A program made the position numbers and the translations under genes. 22,943 nt of DNA. Source: a virus. The DNA lies in the IMG/VR virus record IMGVR_UViG_3300033144_003539, positions 1 to 22,943 of that record. One strand, 5' to 3'. Below are positions 7,866 to 17,071 of this stretch, in pieces. The first letter of the stretch is position 1; each line of letters begins with the position of its first letter. The notes beneath the pieces are model-generated. The model was given only the letters and a program-made list of their open reading frames with translations. It ran no database searches and was not told the DNA's origin.

Positions 7866-8912
7866 TTATTGTTTAGCCGATGTTAGTCTAGCTTTGATTT
7901 GTTGTCTTGTTTCTAGATTTTTTTCATCTTTTAAAAACATGACTGCTTCATTTATACTATTACCTATCTTTACATTATCTCCGTAATACAAAGTATCAGT
8001 GTGTGGAATTCTGCGAAGTATATCAAAATTTACACATTGTTCAACAAAAGCTTTTATAACAAGATTATCATCTTTGACAACTTCGAGAAACTTTGTTGGA
8101 AAAGCAGTAACAACCGCATCCAGTAAAATATCTTTCTCATCATTAGTTGCAACTTTGAACTCTTTCTTCTGTGAACGTTGTACATTCGCAATTTCCTTTT
8201 TCATTACATCAAGAACAAATCCAACCCGGTCTCTATCACCGAGTAATTCTGCGAAAGCAATAGTGGCGTCTTTTTTAGCAATAAGTTTTGCATGATCTAA
8301 TTTAAGACTAGCAGAAGAATCAAGGATATAAAAACGGATTTTAGCCGAATTATCAATATACTTAACATCTAATGCAACGATTGAATAAACAAGACAATAA
8401 CGATATAAAATATAATCATTAAGATTAATAGGTCTGCCTGTTTCTTGGCGTATTGAAAAATCTTCTTTGAATCTTCGTACACCACCCGGCATTTTACCGA
8501 TTAACCCAGCTTGCCATTTTTCATATCTTTGCATTTCTTTTTCTGCCTCTTTCTGTCCTTTCTTAGCATCAGCTTGAGTATCATACTCAAAACCTACTTC
8601 TAACTTTAAACCACCTCCTTTTCCTTCACGATTATGCGCCGGTACAGAAACTCCTAAATTTAACCAGAAGTTTTCAGCGTGCTTTTCAAATGACACATCC
8701 TTTTCAGAAATTCCTAAAATTCTAGGTAGATACTGTCTCTCTTCAAGTTTATTAAGACCTCTTAGAATAGACCCATTTTTAGTAAACGCACTACCTATTT
8801 TTTCTTTATTATGAATAACTTCCAATTCAAGTCCTTGACCCATACGAGCAATTTTTGCGGAATTTGGTCTAAGATGTATTTCAACTGTCTTACTATGTTG
8901 TATAATTTTCAT
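7866..8912 (-). CDS. Conserved virion-module protein downstream of major capsid gene
   Basis: A 348-residue, lysine- and glutamate-rich protein. The N-terminal beta part (MKIIQHSKTVEIHLRPNSAK) is followed by a glycine-rich turn (REGKGGGLKLEVGFEYDT, about 96-113), a charged helix (QADAKKGQKEAEKEMQRYEKWQ), and a mixed alpha/beta second half ending in a basic helix (NLETRQQIKARLTSAKQ). I do not recognise a family with certainty. Placement immediately after the major capsid gene is typical of capsid auxiliary or head completion proteins. It has no membrane segment and no catalytic signature. Confidence 0.6.
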   Translation of the reverse strand: MKIIQHSKTVEIHLRPNSAKIARMGQGLELEVIHNKEKIGSAFTKNGSILRGLNKLEERQYLPRILGISEKDVSFEKHAENFWLNLGVSVPAHNREGKGGGLKLEVGFEYDTQADAKKGQKEAEKEMQRYEKWQAGLIGKMPGGVRRFKEDFSIRQETGRPINLNDYILYRYCLVYSIVALDVKYIDNSAKIRFYILDSSASLKLDHAKLIAKKDATIAFAELLGDRDRVGFVLDVMKKEIANVQRSQKKEFKVATNDEKDILLDAVVTAFPTKFLEVVKDDNLVIKAFVEQCVNFDILRRIPHTDTLYYGDNVKIGNSINEAVMFLKDEKNLETRQQIKARLTSAKQ

Positions 8913-8931
8913 TGTATTCTTTTATTTTCTG

Positions 8932-8949
8932 TTAACTAAATATAGTTAA
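8932..8949. repeat. Inverted repeat between capsid gene and next gene
   Basis: TTAACTA and TAGTTAA are perfect inverted arms separated by AATA. The repeat is in the 67-base gap downstream of the major capsid gene. There is no T-tract, so it is not a clear terminator. It could be an RNA processing or stability hairpin that sets capsid mRNA levels. Confidence 0.4.
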
Positions 8950-8979
8950 ACTAATTTCTAGAATTATTTATTGTTCACT

Positions 8980-10449
8980 CTAATCTGCTAAGTCACAACG
9001 TAGAGTAAAACAATGAGTATTTCTGCGAATACAAATTGACTTACTACACATAAAGTGAATGTGTGAAGCATCTTGTTCTGTACCAAGTGCAATCATTTTG
9101 TTACCTCCAAAAGAATATGGAGTATCAGCCATACCTTGTAAGATACCAGTTTTCATAGCACGTCCTTCTTGATGATACATTTGAACGTTTTTCTTACCGT
9201 CATAAACAGACATATCAATAAAGTACATCTCATATGAAGTCATAGGTAAAGAAGTCACAGGGTGACGAGGGGCTTTGTTTGCTCTACTGCCTAAATCAAG
9301 AAGTGGCAAATGTTGAACAGTAATTTTGTGACCATCTTTGTGATGATACTGAGTAAAGTATCCGCCAAGTGCAAGGTTGTAACCTTCTCCAGTAACAAAT
9401 TTATCACCTGTATCCTGAATGAAACCCATTGCTTTAGCTTCATCTTTCATAGCTTCGTCAAATTCTTCAGCACCGCCAGTACCGGTAAATAAACGAACAT
9501 CCATGTTTTCAGTATCACTTGCACCAAACATTACATCTCTTACTACATCTTTTACTTTACGTGCTGTAAGTTTAGAGTATGTATCATTGTTTGGGATTTG
9601 GTCAAGAACACCTGCGCCAATAGGAATAACTAAACCTGTCTTAGGGTCTTTTGTTGGAATAGAGCCGTCAGGTTTACGATTATAACGTGAGTACCATAAA
9701 TGTTCCTCTACTGATTGTTTCCATTTAATCATGAACTGCCATTGTTCAAAAGCAACCCAAAGATTAGTTTGTTTACCGCCGATGTTAAATTTACATTCAA
9801 CAGTTCTATTAGAAACATTACCACCTAATCTCCATGACTTTCTAAGAAATGATAATTGATTCTTCATTTTACCAGGAGCAACAAAGTTAGATTCATTACC
9901 CATAGAAAGTGATTCAGAAACTGCAGCTCCACCGACCATAGCCCACGGAGTACCAGACACAAGTTCACTTAAAGGACAAAAATCATAACGACCGTCATAC
10001 ATAAGTTGAAGTTCATATTTATAATATAAACCAACTTGTACAGGACGACTTACAACTCTAGCCTGAACATCATTTTGTGATTCAATTGTATGGTCAACTT
10101 TAAACCAATTGGTCTTAAATGTTACAAAAAAGTTTGTATTATTTAAACCAGGTTTATCGCCAGCAGTATATTGAGTACTGATTACCATATCTGCTTTATC
10201 AAGTTTGTTAATCACGTCATACGTGTATTGAACATCTTGAATACCTGTACTTCCTTCATAACCTTCACTAAGGAAAGATAAAGGGAATTGTTTGTCTTGA
10301 CGACCCATTAAATGAGTGAGTACAGGATCTAGTTGGTCAGGCTTTGTAAGAAGCGCATTAACTAAACTATTTTGGTCTGTAAACCCACGTCCATCAAATG
10401 TATCGTGATAAACGACTTTAGCAGTCGTCTCAATGTTTGTAAAAGCCAT
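8980..10449 (-). CDS. Major capsid protein, crAss-like HK97-fold
   Basis: A 489-residue protein, the usual size for crAss-like major capsid proteins. It begins MAFTNIETTAKVVYHDTFDG. Recognisable phrases are 'LSMGNESNFVAPGKMKNQLSFLRKS' (in part, about 180-205), 'WVAFEQWQFMIKWKQSVEEHLWYSRYNR' (about 231-258), and a C-terminal P-domain-like run with 'TSYEMYFIDMSVYDG' and 'MIALGTEQDASHIHFMCSKSI'. The assignment rests on these phrases, the length, and the order portal, scaffold, capsid. It assembles into the icosahedral shell around the scaffold. A 41-base A/T-rich leader precedes the ATG. Three cysteines cluster in the last 30 residues, which is not common for capsid proteins and may be worth noting. 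Confidence 0.85.
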   Translation of the reverse strand: MAFTNIETTAKVVYHDTFDGRGFTDQNSLVNALLTKPDQLDPVLTHLMGRQDKQFPLSFLSEGYEGSTGIQDVQYTYDVINKLDKADMVISTQYTAGDKPGLNNTNFFVTFKTNWFKVDHTIESQNDVQARVVSRPVQVGLYYKYELQLMYDGRYDFCPLSELVSGTPWAMVGGAAVSESLSMGNESNFVAPGKMKNQLSFLRKSWRLGGNVSNRTVECKFNIGGKQTNLWVAFEQWQFMIKWKQSVEEHLWYSRYNRKPDGSIPTKDPKTGLVIPIGAGVLDQIPNNDTYSKLTARKVKDVVRDVMFGASDTENMDVRLFTGTGGAEEFDEAMKDEAKAMGFIQDTGDKFVTGEGYNLALGGYFTQYHHKDGHKITVQHLPLLDLGSRANKAPRHPVTSLPMTSYEMYFIDMSVYDGKKNVQMYHQEGRAMKTGILQGMADTPYSFGGNKMIALGTEQDASHIHFMCSKSICIRRNTHCFTLRCDLAD

Positions 10450-10490
10450 TCTTTTTAATGTTTAATAATTTAAAAAAAAATTAACAGAAA

Positions 10491-11768
10491 CTATTTTTTC
10501 TTTCTTCCGTAAAGATTATTAATATTAATTCCCGTTATATCGTTAGAAGTTTTAGTTATTGGAAGTCCTCCAGAAACTTTAATTCTTCGTTTGTTGTTAA
10601 GTAATTTAAGATCTTTTACTTTATCGTTTGCAACTTCCATTTTAATAAGTTTATTTACGTCAAATTTTAAATAACGTAATAAAGCGAGTTGCATATTTAA
10701 AGTAATATTATCTTCGGATGTTTGAGATGCGTCAATATACTCTTGCGTATGACCGTACTCATTAACTCCTCTACTAATATAATCATAAAAATTTTCTCTT
10801 ATATCAGCAGGTATTTTAAGATTTCCAAGTTGTCCGCTATCTACAACTGCACTTCTAACTCCATCCCAATATACTTGCTCTTCTTGTTCTCTTTGTGCAA
10901 TTACTTGTTGATTCCTTTGGTCTCTTTGTATTTGAATCTGTTGCTCTTTTGTAGCTAAAAGCTTTTGAGCAGTAATTGCAGAATCTCTTTCCATCCCAGC
11001 TTGCTCTTGATATACATACCAAGCGTTAGCTTGTTTATCTACTTCTTGTCTTTGAACATCGTTTAGATTATTATAATCATAACGCTCTCTGTACTCAGAT
11101 ATTATTAAGTCACGATACAATGGTTTTAAACTTGAAGCATTGTTTTCTGTTTCTTGTGGAATCTGAATGTTACTATAATTAGTAGGAACATTGAAAAAAG
11201 ATTGTGAATCATACCCTGCCGCTAAGTGATTTAAAAAAGCTTTAGCTTCAGGGTACGCAGCAAATGTTTGTTGTTCCATTTGATAAGCTTTACGCTCACT
11301 TGCATCACCAATCATTTTAGCAAGACCATCATGGTTATTTTCATAAATTATAGGATTACCTTCCCTATCACTTAAATCAATTCCATAATTATCTTTTATA
11401 AGATTTCTAAGAACTGCTGTGTCTTCATCAGCAACAACTTCAACTTCCTGTGTACCGTCTTCGTTTTGTACAACTTCAAATTCTCCTTTTTTATAAAGAA
11501 CGTCACCTGTCGCATTAACTAAATTACCTTCATCGTCAACATTAAGCTGGATACTTTCTGCAGATTCATCTGTATCAGCTTCAACAGTAGTAGTAGTTTC
11601 AGTACTTTCTTCTACTGCCGGTTGCTCCGTAATTTCAGTTTCAGTTTCAGTTACATTTTCTTCTACAGGTTTTTCATTTTCGCCAGTAGGAGTAAGAATT
11701 GTACTCTCCGGATTAGTAAGGTTTCCAAGAGTTATGTCATTAATGTTCAAATCATTTTCGTTTGACAT
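10491..11768 (-). CDS. Putative scaffolding protein
   Basis: A 425-residue protein with the classic composition of a phage scaffold. The N-terminal region is highly acidic and threonine-rich (residues about 25-75, runs of E and T). The centre is helical and glutamine-rich with a probable coiled coil (residues about 265-300, TKEQQIQIQRDQRNQQVIAQ). The C-terminus is basic, ending NLYGRKKK, and could bind the capsid interior. It lies between portal and major capsid genes, the position of scaffolds in many tailed phages. There is no serine-protease signature in the sequence, so it does not look like a fused maturation protease. Function is inferred from composition and position. Confidence 0.65.
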   Translation of the reverse strand: MSNENDLNINDITLGNLTNPESTILTPTGENEKPVEENVTETETEITEQPAVEESTETTTTVEADTDESAESIQLNVDDEGNLVNATGDVLYKKGEFEVVQNEDGTQEVEVVADEDTAVLRNLIKDNYGIDLSDREGNPIIYENNHDGLAKMIGDASERKAYQMEQQTFAAYPEAKAFLNHLAAGYDSQSFFNVPTNYSNIQIPQETENNASSLKPLYRDLIISEYRERYDYNNLNDVQRQEVDKQANAWYVYQEQAGMERDSAITAQKLLATKEQQIQIQRDQRNQQVIAQREQEEQVYWDGVRSAVVDSGQLGNLKIPADIRENFYDYISRGVNEYGHTQEYIDASQTSEDNITLNMQLALLRYLKFDVNKLIKMEVANDKVKDLKLLNNKRRIKVSGGLPITKTSNDITGININNLYGRKKK

Positions 11769-11799
11769 AGTTAAACAATTTTGAGTTAATTAAAAAATA

Positions 11800-14190
11800 T
11801 TATTTATCGTAACGATTTCTGTTCTCTTTTGCAATAGCCATTTGATTAGCCATTTGCTCACGCTTTATTTGATCTCCTTCACTTTGTGAATTTCTTTTAA
11901 ACATATCAGCGTTTTTCTTTGCTAAAGCAGATTCTGTATTAGCGACTGCATTACTCTCCATGTTAGCTGTATCGTTCATTAAATCATCCATTCCCACTTC
12001 TTCTTGATTATTCATTGAAGTAGTAACTGCTGCTTGCATTTTAGCATTAGCTTGTATTTGTGCAACTTGAATATCAGTTTGATTTTTAGAATCTTGTTTA
12101 GCTTTTTCCGCTTCAACTTGCATTTGCGCTGTTTCAGATTGTTGTTGTTGAGCTTGTTGTTGAAATGCTCTCTCAGCTGCTAAACCTTCTTTAACATAAT
12201 GTTTCATTTTAGACATACTACTTGCATCTAAAACTTCTAACATAGTATCCGGAGTCATACCGTTTTGCCCCATTGTTAAAATAAGATTTTCAGCTTTGTC
12301 AATTTTTTCTTGTTCAAATATACTATTACGTGCGAAAATATTAAATTCACTTTCCATGAAATCAATAATCTCTTCATCAGCTATTTCAAACCAAGCAGTC
12401 TTACCTTCTGAATTAACATAAGCAGACTTTTTACCATCCGCATAAGCAATTTTACTACAATCTAATAAACCTTTATAATCTTGTTCTAAAAATTTATCAA
12501 ATTGAAAATACATAGGTGCAGTTAAAATAGCACTTCTAAAAATTGCTTGTTCAGTATTGCCTTTACCATCACTAGCATATGTATCTCCATAACGCTGTCT
12601 ATTCATTCCAATTAAATCCCAACATTCTTGTTTAATAGCTTGGAGATTAGTCCACATTTTATCCATTGCATTTCCAATACTCATATCAATAGATTTAATT
12701 CCTTGAATGAATTGTTGTGCATTAGGCGCAGTTTCATCATATACCATAAAACTCATAGCTTCCATAAAATAAAAGAACTTATCTTCATCCCAACCTCTTC
12801 CTCCTCCATCTGGAATCATACCTAAGGGAAGAGCCATAATCTTATCTTTGTTCTTAGCTAATAAAAGTTCCCAACGATAATGGAAAATATTATATAGCAT
12901 TTGATAAGGTAACATTTGTTTTACTTTGCTATCAATTTCAGAAATACGATAGCCATAAAGTACACCGTTATATGGCAATTTACAACTTGCAAGATTGTTT
13001 ACTAAATGTCTTTGTGCAAGTCCTCTACCACCGTCAATATAAAATTTATCATCAATTCTATAATTCTCATACCATTCAGTAATATAAATAACTTCTAATT
13101 CCTTATCGCCATTTTCTTTGTCTAACTTATATGTATCATCAACATACATTTCTTTAATCTCTCCAAGTTCCGTTTCATAATGTAATATGTACGCCTTAGT
13201 TATAGTGTTCCATACTACGTGGTATAAAGTAATATTTCCGGTATCATTCAAATTTAAACTATCACTTGAACTATTCCTTGAATCAAAATGATGTGAAGTC
13301 ATACTTATAGTATCATAAGCTGCACTTCCCGTTTCAAACATTTGTTGGTCAATATACTTTAATATATCTTCTTTTTCTTTATGCTCTCTTATTTCTTCAT
13401 AAAATCTAGCAAGTAGTTCACTACCTGTAACTTTATAAGAAACAACAATAGCTTCAGCGTCTTCAGCATATGTAGCATCACCCCATCCTATAACGCATAT
13501 ATCTCTTGGGTCAATAACTCGATAAATTACATCATCATAACGTGGTTCTTTAAATGTAAATATCCTCCCAGCTACAACCCAATCGTACATTAATTGAAGA
13601 ATTTTTTGATCTAGATTTACATTATGTTTAATATAATCTAAAGCTTCTTGTCCTACAATAGCTCTTTTATCATCGTAATTTTCTTCAAATTTTGCTTGCT
13701 CTTCCTCTGGGTTTACTTCTTGAGATGGTAGCCCTGAATCTGTTAATTTATTAATTTCATTAACAATGCTTTGAGCCATTACACTCTCCATTGCTTTACT
13801 TAGTTCTTCTTTCCGTTTATTTTCTGCATCAGGATTACCGACTGTTACACTTGCTCCGTATTCTCTTTTAGAAGTTTCTCCTATAAAACTTGCAACAATA
13901 GGTTTAATAATATCATAATTCTTTAACTTTGCAGGGAATCTTTGATATTTTTCATTAGATACATTTAATGGATTAGTAACATAACTGTAATCACTTGAAT
14001 CAATTAATCCTTGTGCCGCATCGTAAAGTACTTGTAGTTCAGTGCGTTCAATAGATGACATATTATTGTGTCTAATATAATGGTCAGCCATACCATTTAT
14101 ATAGTCCTCAGTCTTTTTAGACTGTGAGACAAGATGTGATAAAGTAAAATCTCTACCACTCTTCATATAACCTTTATTATTACTTGACAT
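11800..14190 (-). CDS. Portal protein, crAss-like
   Basis: A 796-residue protein, matching the long portals of crAss-like phages. The N-terminal part has the portal-type phrase 'KLKNYDIIKPIVASFIGETSKR' (in part, about 88-110), with wing and stem regions following. 'VYRVIDPRDICVIGWGDATYAEDAEAIVV' style strands occur at about 222-250. The C-terminal 130 residues are glutamine/alanine-rich and coiled-coil (FQQQAQQQQSETAQM; IQVAQIQANAKMQAAV), consistent with a barrel inside the head. It forms the dodecameric ring through which DNA enters and leaves. It starts nine bases after TerL ends, so packaging genes are co-expressed. The confidence comes from length, context and phrase similarity. Confidence 0.8.
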   Translation of the reverse strand: MSSNNKGYMKSGRDFTLSHLVSQSKKTEDYINGMADHYIRHNNMSSIERTELQVLYDAAQGLIDSSDYSYVTNPLNVSNEKYQRFPAKLKNYDIIKPIVASFIGETSKREYGASVTVGNPDAENKRKEELSKAMESVMAQSIVNEINKLTDSGLPSQEVNPEEEQAKFEENYDDKRAIVGQEALDYIKHNVNLDQKILQLMYDWVVAGRIFTFKEPRYDDVIYRVIDPRDICVIGWGDATYAEDAEAIVVSYKVTGSELLARFYEEIREHKEKEDILKYIDQQMFETGSAAYDTISMTSHHFDSRNSSSDSLNLNDTGNITLYHVVWNTITKAYILHYETELGEIKEMYVDDTYKLDKENGDKELEVIYITEWYENYRIDDKFYIDGGRGLAQRHLVNNLASCKLPYNGVLYGYRISEIDSKVKQMLPYQMLYNIFHYRWELLLAKNKDKIMALPLGMIPDGGGRGWDEDKFFYFMEAMSFMVYDETAPNAQQFIQGIKSIDMSIGNAMDKMWTNLQAIKQECWDLIGMNRQRYGDTYASDGKGNTEQAIFRSAILTAPMYFQFDKFLEQDYKGLLDCSKIAYADGKKSAYVNSEGKTAWFEIADEEIIDFMESEFNIFARNSIFEQEKIDKAENLILTMGQNGMTPDTMLEVLDASSMSKMKHYVKEGLAAERAFQQQAQQQQSETAQMQVEAEKAKQDSKNQTDIQVAQIQANAKMQAAVTTSMNNQEEVGMDDLMNDTANMESNAVANTESALAKKNADMFKRNSQSEGDQIKREQMANQMAIAKENRNRYDK

Positions 14191-14199
14191 ATTTTTATT

Positions 14200-16533
14200 T
14201 TAAAAAAGAGGTCTATTAAATATACTATTTGTTTGATATGCTTTTGGAGCAGCTCTTTCAATATGTTCAACCTCTTTGATAATATACTCACCTATTATCA
14301 TTGCTGATACTCTATCAAAATTGCCCTTTTTATTCCATTTCAGCAACTCTTTTAATAGTGCTGCATCGTATATATAAGATAAAAATGTTCTTGGCTTATC
14401 ACTACTTGTATCTTTATTAATTACTTCAAGAAGATGATCTCTAAGGTAGATAACACCTTTTTCAAGTCTTGCAGGAGTCATGTGCATACCGTATCCACGT
14501 CCTGCTTTGCCGCTTATATCTTTAGCAAATTGCATTTCAGGTTCTTTACAAAGTAAATGAAGAGCTTTCTTTTTACGCATGAAAGGAATTACATCACCCC
14601 TATCATTCTCAAACATTAATTTAGCATTGTAACGTTGGAGCAAATAAAGTACTTGTTGATTATAATCATCTTGTCTTTCAGGTCTCCCTATATAACTTGC
14701 AACAATCATGCCTCCTTTACTTCCCGTATACTTATTTGGAAGTTGTATAATATATGTCGCCGCTACAGAGTTCTTTGTAGTTATATAATCTGACGTTTTA
14801 TCAACTCCATAAGGATCTTGAAAAGCTATATAAAGTCCATCAGGTACTTTACCTCTTACATCTCTCCAAGGACTTTGATATTCTACAATGCAACCATGAG
14901 GGTCAGTACCTTTTCTTCTAGGAAATTCATCTAATGGTTCATGAACTTTTTTTCCTTCAGCTCTCAGTTCATCATTTGTTTTTAATATAACTCCGTATTT
15001 ATTATTAGGCACTAAAACACCACAACGTCTAGCGTCATTTATATGTTTATTTCTTGTAACAAAATTAAGTTGCGCTTGTATTTCTTCGGTAGGGAATATA
15101 TTATTACTATCTCTAGCAAATGCTTCAGATGGGCTATTAGCTCTCTGTCCGCACCATCTCATAAATGAAGACTCAGTTGCAGAAACAAGTCTTTTAATTT
15201 CTTTCTTTTTAACGTGAGAATCCCAGGCGGTCTTAAAGTTTGTATTACCATTGTAATCCATATGTCCTTCTAATCCATCTACGTGTGCATAAAAATAACA
15301 ACAGGGTGTTCCTTCTGCTCCTTCATCCCACACATTATTACAAGCTAGTATATTAAATGAATCAGGATTATAACAAACTTCTTCAAACGCAGCCCAGTTT
15401 GCATCTTTAGTACCACCTGTACCCCAACCGGTTAAGAATCCTACAATATTATCTCCGGCTTCTGTAGCTGATACTGTTACATCGTATGTTTCTACAAAGT
15501 TAGGAAATTTACCCATCTCCTCAAATTGTGCTTCAACCGTATCTTTACCGATTAAACAATCTGGATTATTCATCGCAGAAAGTGCAAGTATCTCTGATTG
15601 ATACCCTCTTTTAATATTTTCTCCTTTAAGTTTATACCCAAAAGATAATTCACTGTTTGTATCTTTTTGTCTATGTTTACCCCAATCAGTATGCTCCCAA
15701 ATATGATCAGCGTATGATTTAGTCATATTAAACAAAGCTTTCTCACCAGTATTTAAATACTTTAAATCAGAAGCTACTTGCGCTGTAGTACTAAAAGGGT
15801 TTAAGTCAGCGTTATTAAAAGCGCACCAAGCATTCCAATAAGATTGTCCTTTACGTCTTGCTTTACCATAAAAAAAATTTTTACCAATACGTTTTGCAAA
15901 AGCTCTTGCAGTACTAATGTGATATTGTGCATCAAAAAAGTCAGGAAAATCTATTGTCTTACTGACTACACTAACTGCAGAAATCTTTTTCATTAAATCT
16001 GCTACAATAGTTGTTTCTTTTGATATTTGTTTTTTAGAGGCTTTATTTAAATCTTCTTCTGTTATATCAGTATCGTCTGCTGTTCTTTTAATTGGACCGT
16101 AATTTAAGAATCCATACATTTCACTATTAATATAAACTTTTCTTCGCTTACCTTCTTTATCAATTCCTGCCCAAGCTGTCATTCCATTTTTACGTCTATA
16201 CTCTTCTCTGTCGTACCAAGATTGATATTCAAGTCTGTCATACTCAGGATGTAATTTAGTGTACACACCGTGTTTCTTAAAATGCAAAGCAGCTTGTCTA
16301 AATACATCTACATCAATAAATTTTAATTCACTTTGAGGTTCACGCTCGTAAAGAGGTCTTGGAACGAAATCACCTTTTAAATTAGTAGTACCGTATTTTT
16401 GTCCATTATCATAGTATCTTTGAATTACCCAAACAAATGCAATATCCGGATTATTAAACTCTACTTCCGCCTCAAAAGATTGTTTGAGCAAAGCAATGTT
16501 TTTATCATCTGTTATTTTACCGAGTATTTGCAT
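14200..16533 (-). CDS. terL: Terminase large subunit (TerL)
   Basis: A 777-residue two-domain packaging motor. The ATPase domain carries a deviant Walker A typical of crAss-like TerL (GKARRKGQSYW, residues 223-233), a Walker B with the catalytic acid pair (AQFEEMGKF, about 336-343) and a coupling motif (TGWGTGG, 368-374). The RNase H-like nuclease domain shows its acidic residues at D573 (FQDPYG), E642/D644 (FENDRGD) and D740 (NFDRVSAM). It cuts concatemeric genomes and pumps DNA through the portal encoded next door. The start ATG follows an A/T-rich leader of about 85 bases after a terminator. No small terminase gene is obvious; candidates are the unknown genes upstream. Confidence 0.92.
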   Translation of the reverse strand: MQILGKITDDKNIALLKQSFEAEVEFNNPDIAFVWVIQRYYDNGQKYGTTNLKGDFVPRPLYEREPQSELKFIDVDVFRQAALHFKKHGVYTKLHPEYDRLEYQSWYDREEYRRKNGMTAWAGIDKEGKRRKVYINSEMYGFLNYGPIKRTADDTDITEEDLNKASKKQISKETTIVADLMKKISAVSVVSKTIDFPDFFDAQYHISTARAFAKRIGKNFFYGKARRKGQSYWNAWCAFNNADLNPFSTTAQVASDLKYLNTGEKALFNMTKSYADHIWEHTDWGKHRQKDTNSELSFGYKLKGENIKRGYQSEILALSAMNNPDCLIGKDTVEAQFEEMGKFPNFVETYDVTVSATEAGDNIVGFLTGWGTGGTKDANWAAFEEVCYNPDSFNILACNNVWDEGAEGTPCCYFYAHVDGLEGHMDYNGNTNFKTAWDSHVKKKEIKRLVSATESSFMRWCGQRANSPSEAFARDSNNIFPTEEIQAQLNFVTRNKHINDARRCGVLVPNNKYGVILKTNDELRAEGKKVHEPLDEFPRRKGTDPHGCIVEYQSPWRDVRGKVPDGLYIAFQDPYGVDKTSDYITTKNSVAATYIIQLPNKYTGSKGGMIVASYIGRPERQDDYNQQVLYLLQRYNAKLMFENDRGDVIPFMRKKKALHLLCKEPEMQFAKDISGKAGRGYGMHMTPARLEKGVIYLRDHLLEVINKDTSSDKPRTFLSYIYDAALLKELLKWNKKGNFDRVSAMIIGEYIIKEVEHIERAAPKAYQTNSIFNRPLF

Positions 16534-16618
16534 TTTTAAATCTTATGTGTTTATTAACTATATTTACTATATATAAAGGTATATAAATTCAATTTGATAT
16601 TACTACGTAACAAAGAAT

Positions 16619-16680
16619 AAAAAAGCCTACTACCGCAAACCTCGCAACAAATATAGTGTTTAAAGGTAGCCAGTAGTAGG
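16619..16680 (-). terminator. Intrinsic terminator upstream of terL
   Basis: On the minus strand, perfect 8-bp arms CCTACTAC (16680-16673) and GTAGTAGG (16633-16626) enclose about 39 bases and are followed by C then TTTTTT (16624-16619). An alternative inner pairing of CTACC with GGTAG is possible. It separates the nuclease/small-protein group from the terL-portal operon. The loop is unusually long and contains a TATATTTG box. Confidence 0.55.
16648..16655 (-). promoter_or_regulatory. Candidate -7 promoter box inside terminator loop
   Basis: TATATTTG on the minus strand matches the Bacteroidota -7 consensus TAnnTTTG. No TTG lies at the expected 19-21 bases upstream, so the promoter is incomplete by the host consensus. 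It would start terL transcripts just inside the terminator hairpin. Confidence 0.3.
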
Positions 16681-16703
16681 AGAAAATCACTTACAGCATT
16701 TGT

Positions 16704-17027
16704 TTACTTTTTATAAACTTCGGCTATACGTGCGAATAAATCAGCGTAATAACTTGTTGTTTTACCCATTAACCTCCAAGATGCTGGGTTAAACCATTGA
16801 AACTTTTTAACTTGACCTTCTTTTTTACCCTTAGTATGAATCCAATTACTCTCAAAGAAATGAAGTCCTTCAGTAAGTAAAGCGAGTACTTTCTTAATAC
16901 GCTCAATTTGAATGTTAGTAGATGAACTTGAGCGTGCATCAGAACTTAAAAGAATACCTTCAAAAAATTGTTTCTGACTTGTTAATCCTTCATACGTTTG
17001 TTCAATTTTCATTTTAGTTAGTGCCAT
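16704..17027 (-). CDS. Small unknown protein of the packaging region
   Basis: A 107-residue, lysine-rich protein. The N-terminal half is helical (TYEGLTSQKQFFEGILL; NIQIERIKKVLALLTEGLHFFE). Then comes a basic linker (HTKGKKEGQVKKF) and an aromatic segment (QWFNPASWRLMGKTTSYYADLFARIAEVYKK). I do not recognise it. Its size, charge and position one gene upstream of TerL would suit a DNA-binding packaging accessory such as a small terminase subunit, but no helix-turn-helix is evident. It is followed by a terminator. If the upstream nuclease frame is read through its apparent frameshift, only six bases separate the two genes. Confidence 0.6.
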   Translation of the reverse strand: MALTKMKIEQTYEGLTSQKQFFEGILLSSDARSSSSTNIQIERIKKVLALLTEGLHFFESNWIHTKGKKEGQVKKFQWFNPASWRLMGKTTSYYADLFARIAEVYKK

Positions 17028-17071
17028 TTGTTATTAATAATTAAGTGGTTTACGAAAAGATTTTTTCTTCT

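Noticed and set aside
7999-9685. Plus-strand frames opposite the capsid and neighbouring genes
   Set aside because: They are complements of long, well-supported minus-strand genes and have no leader or family resemblance.
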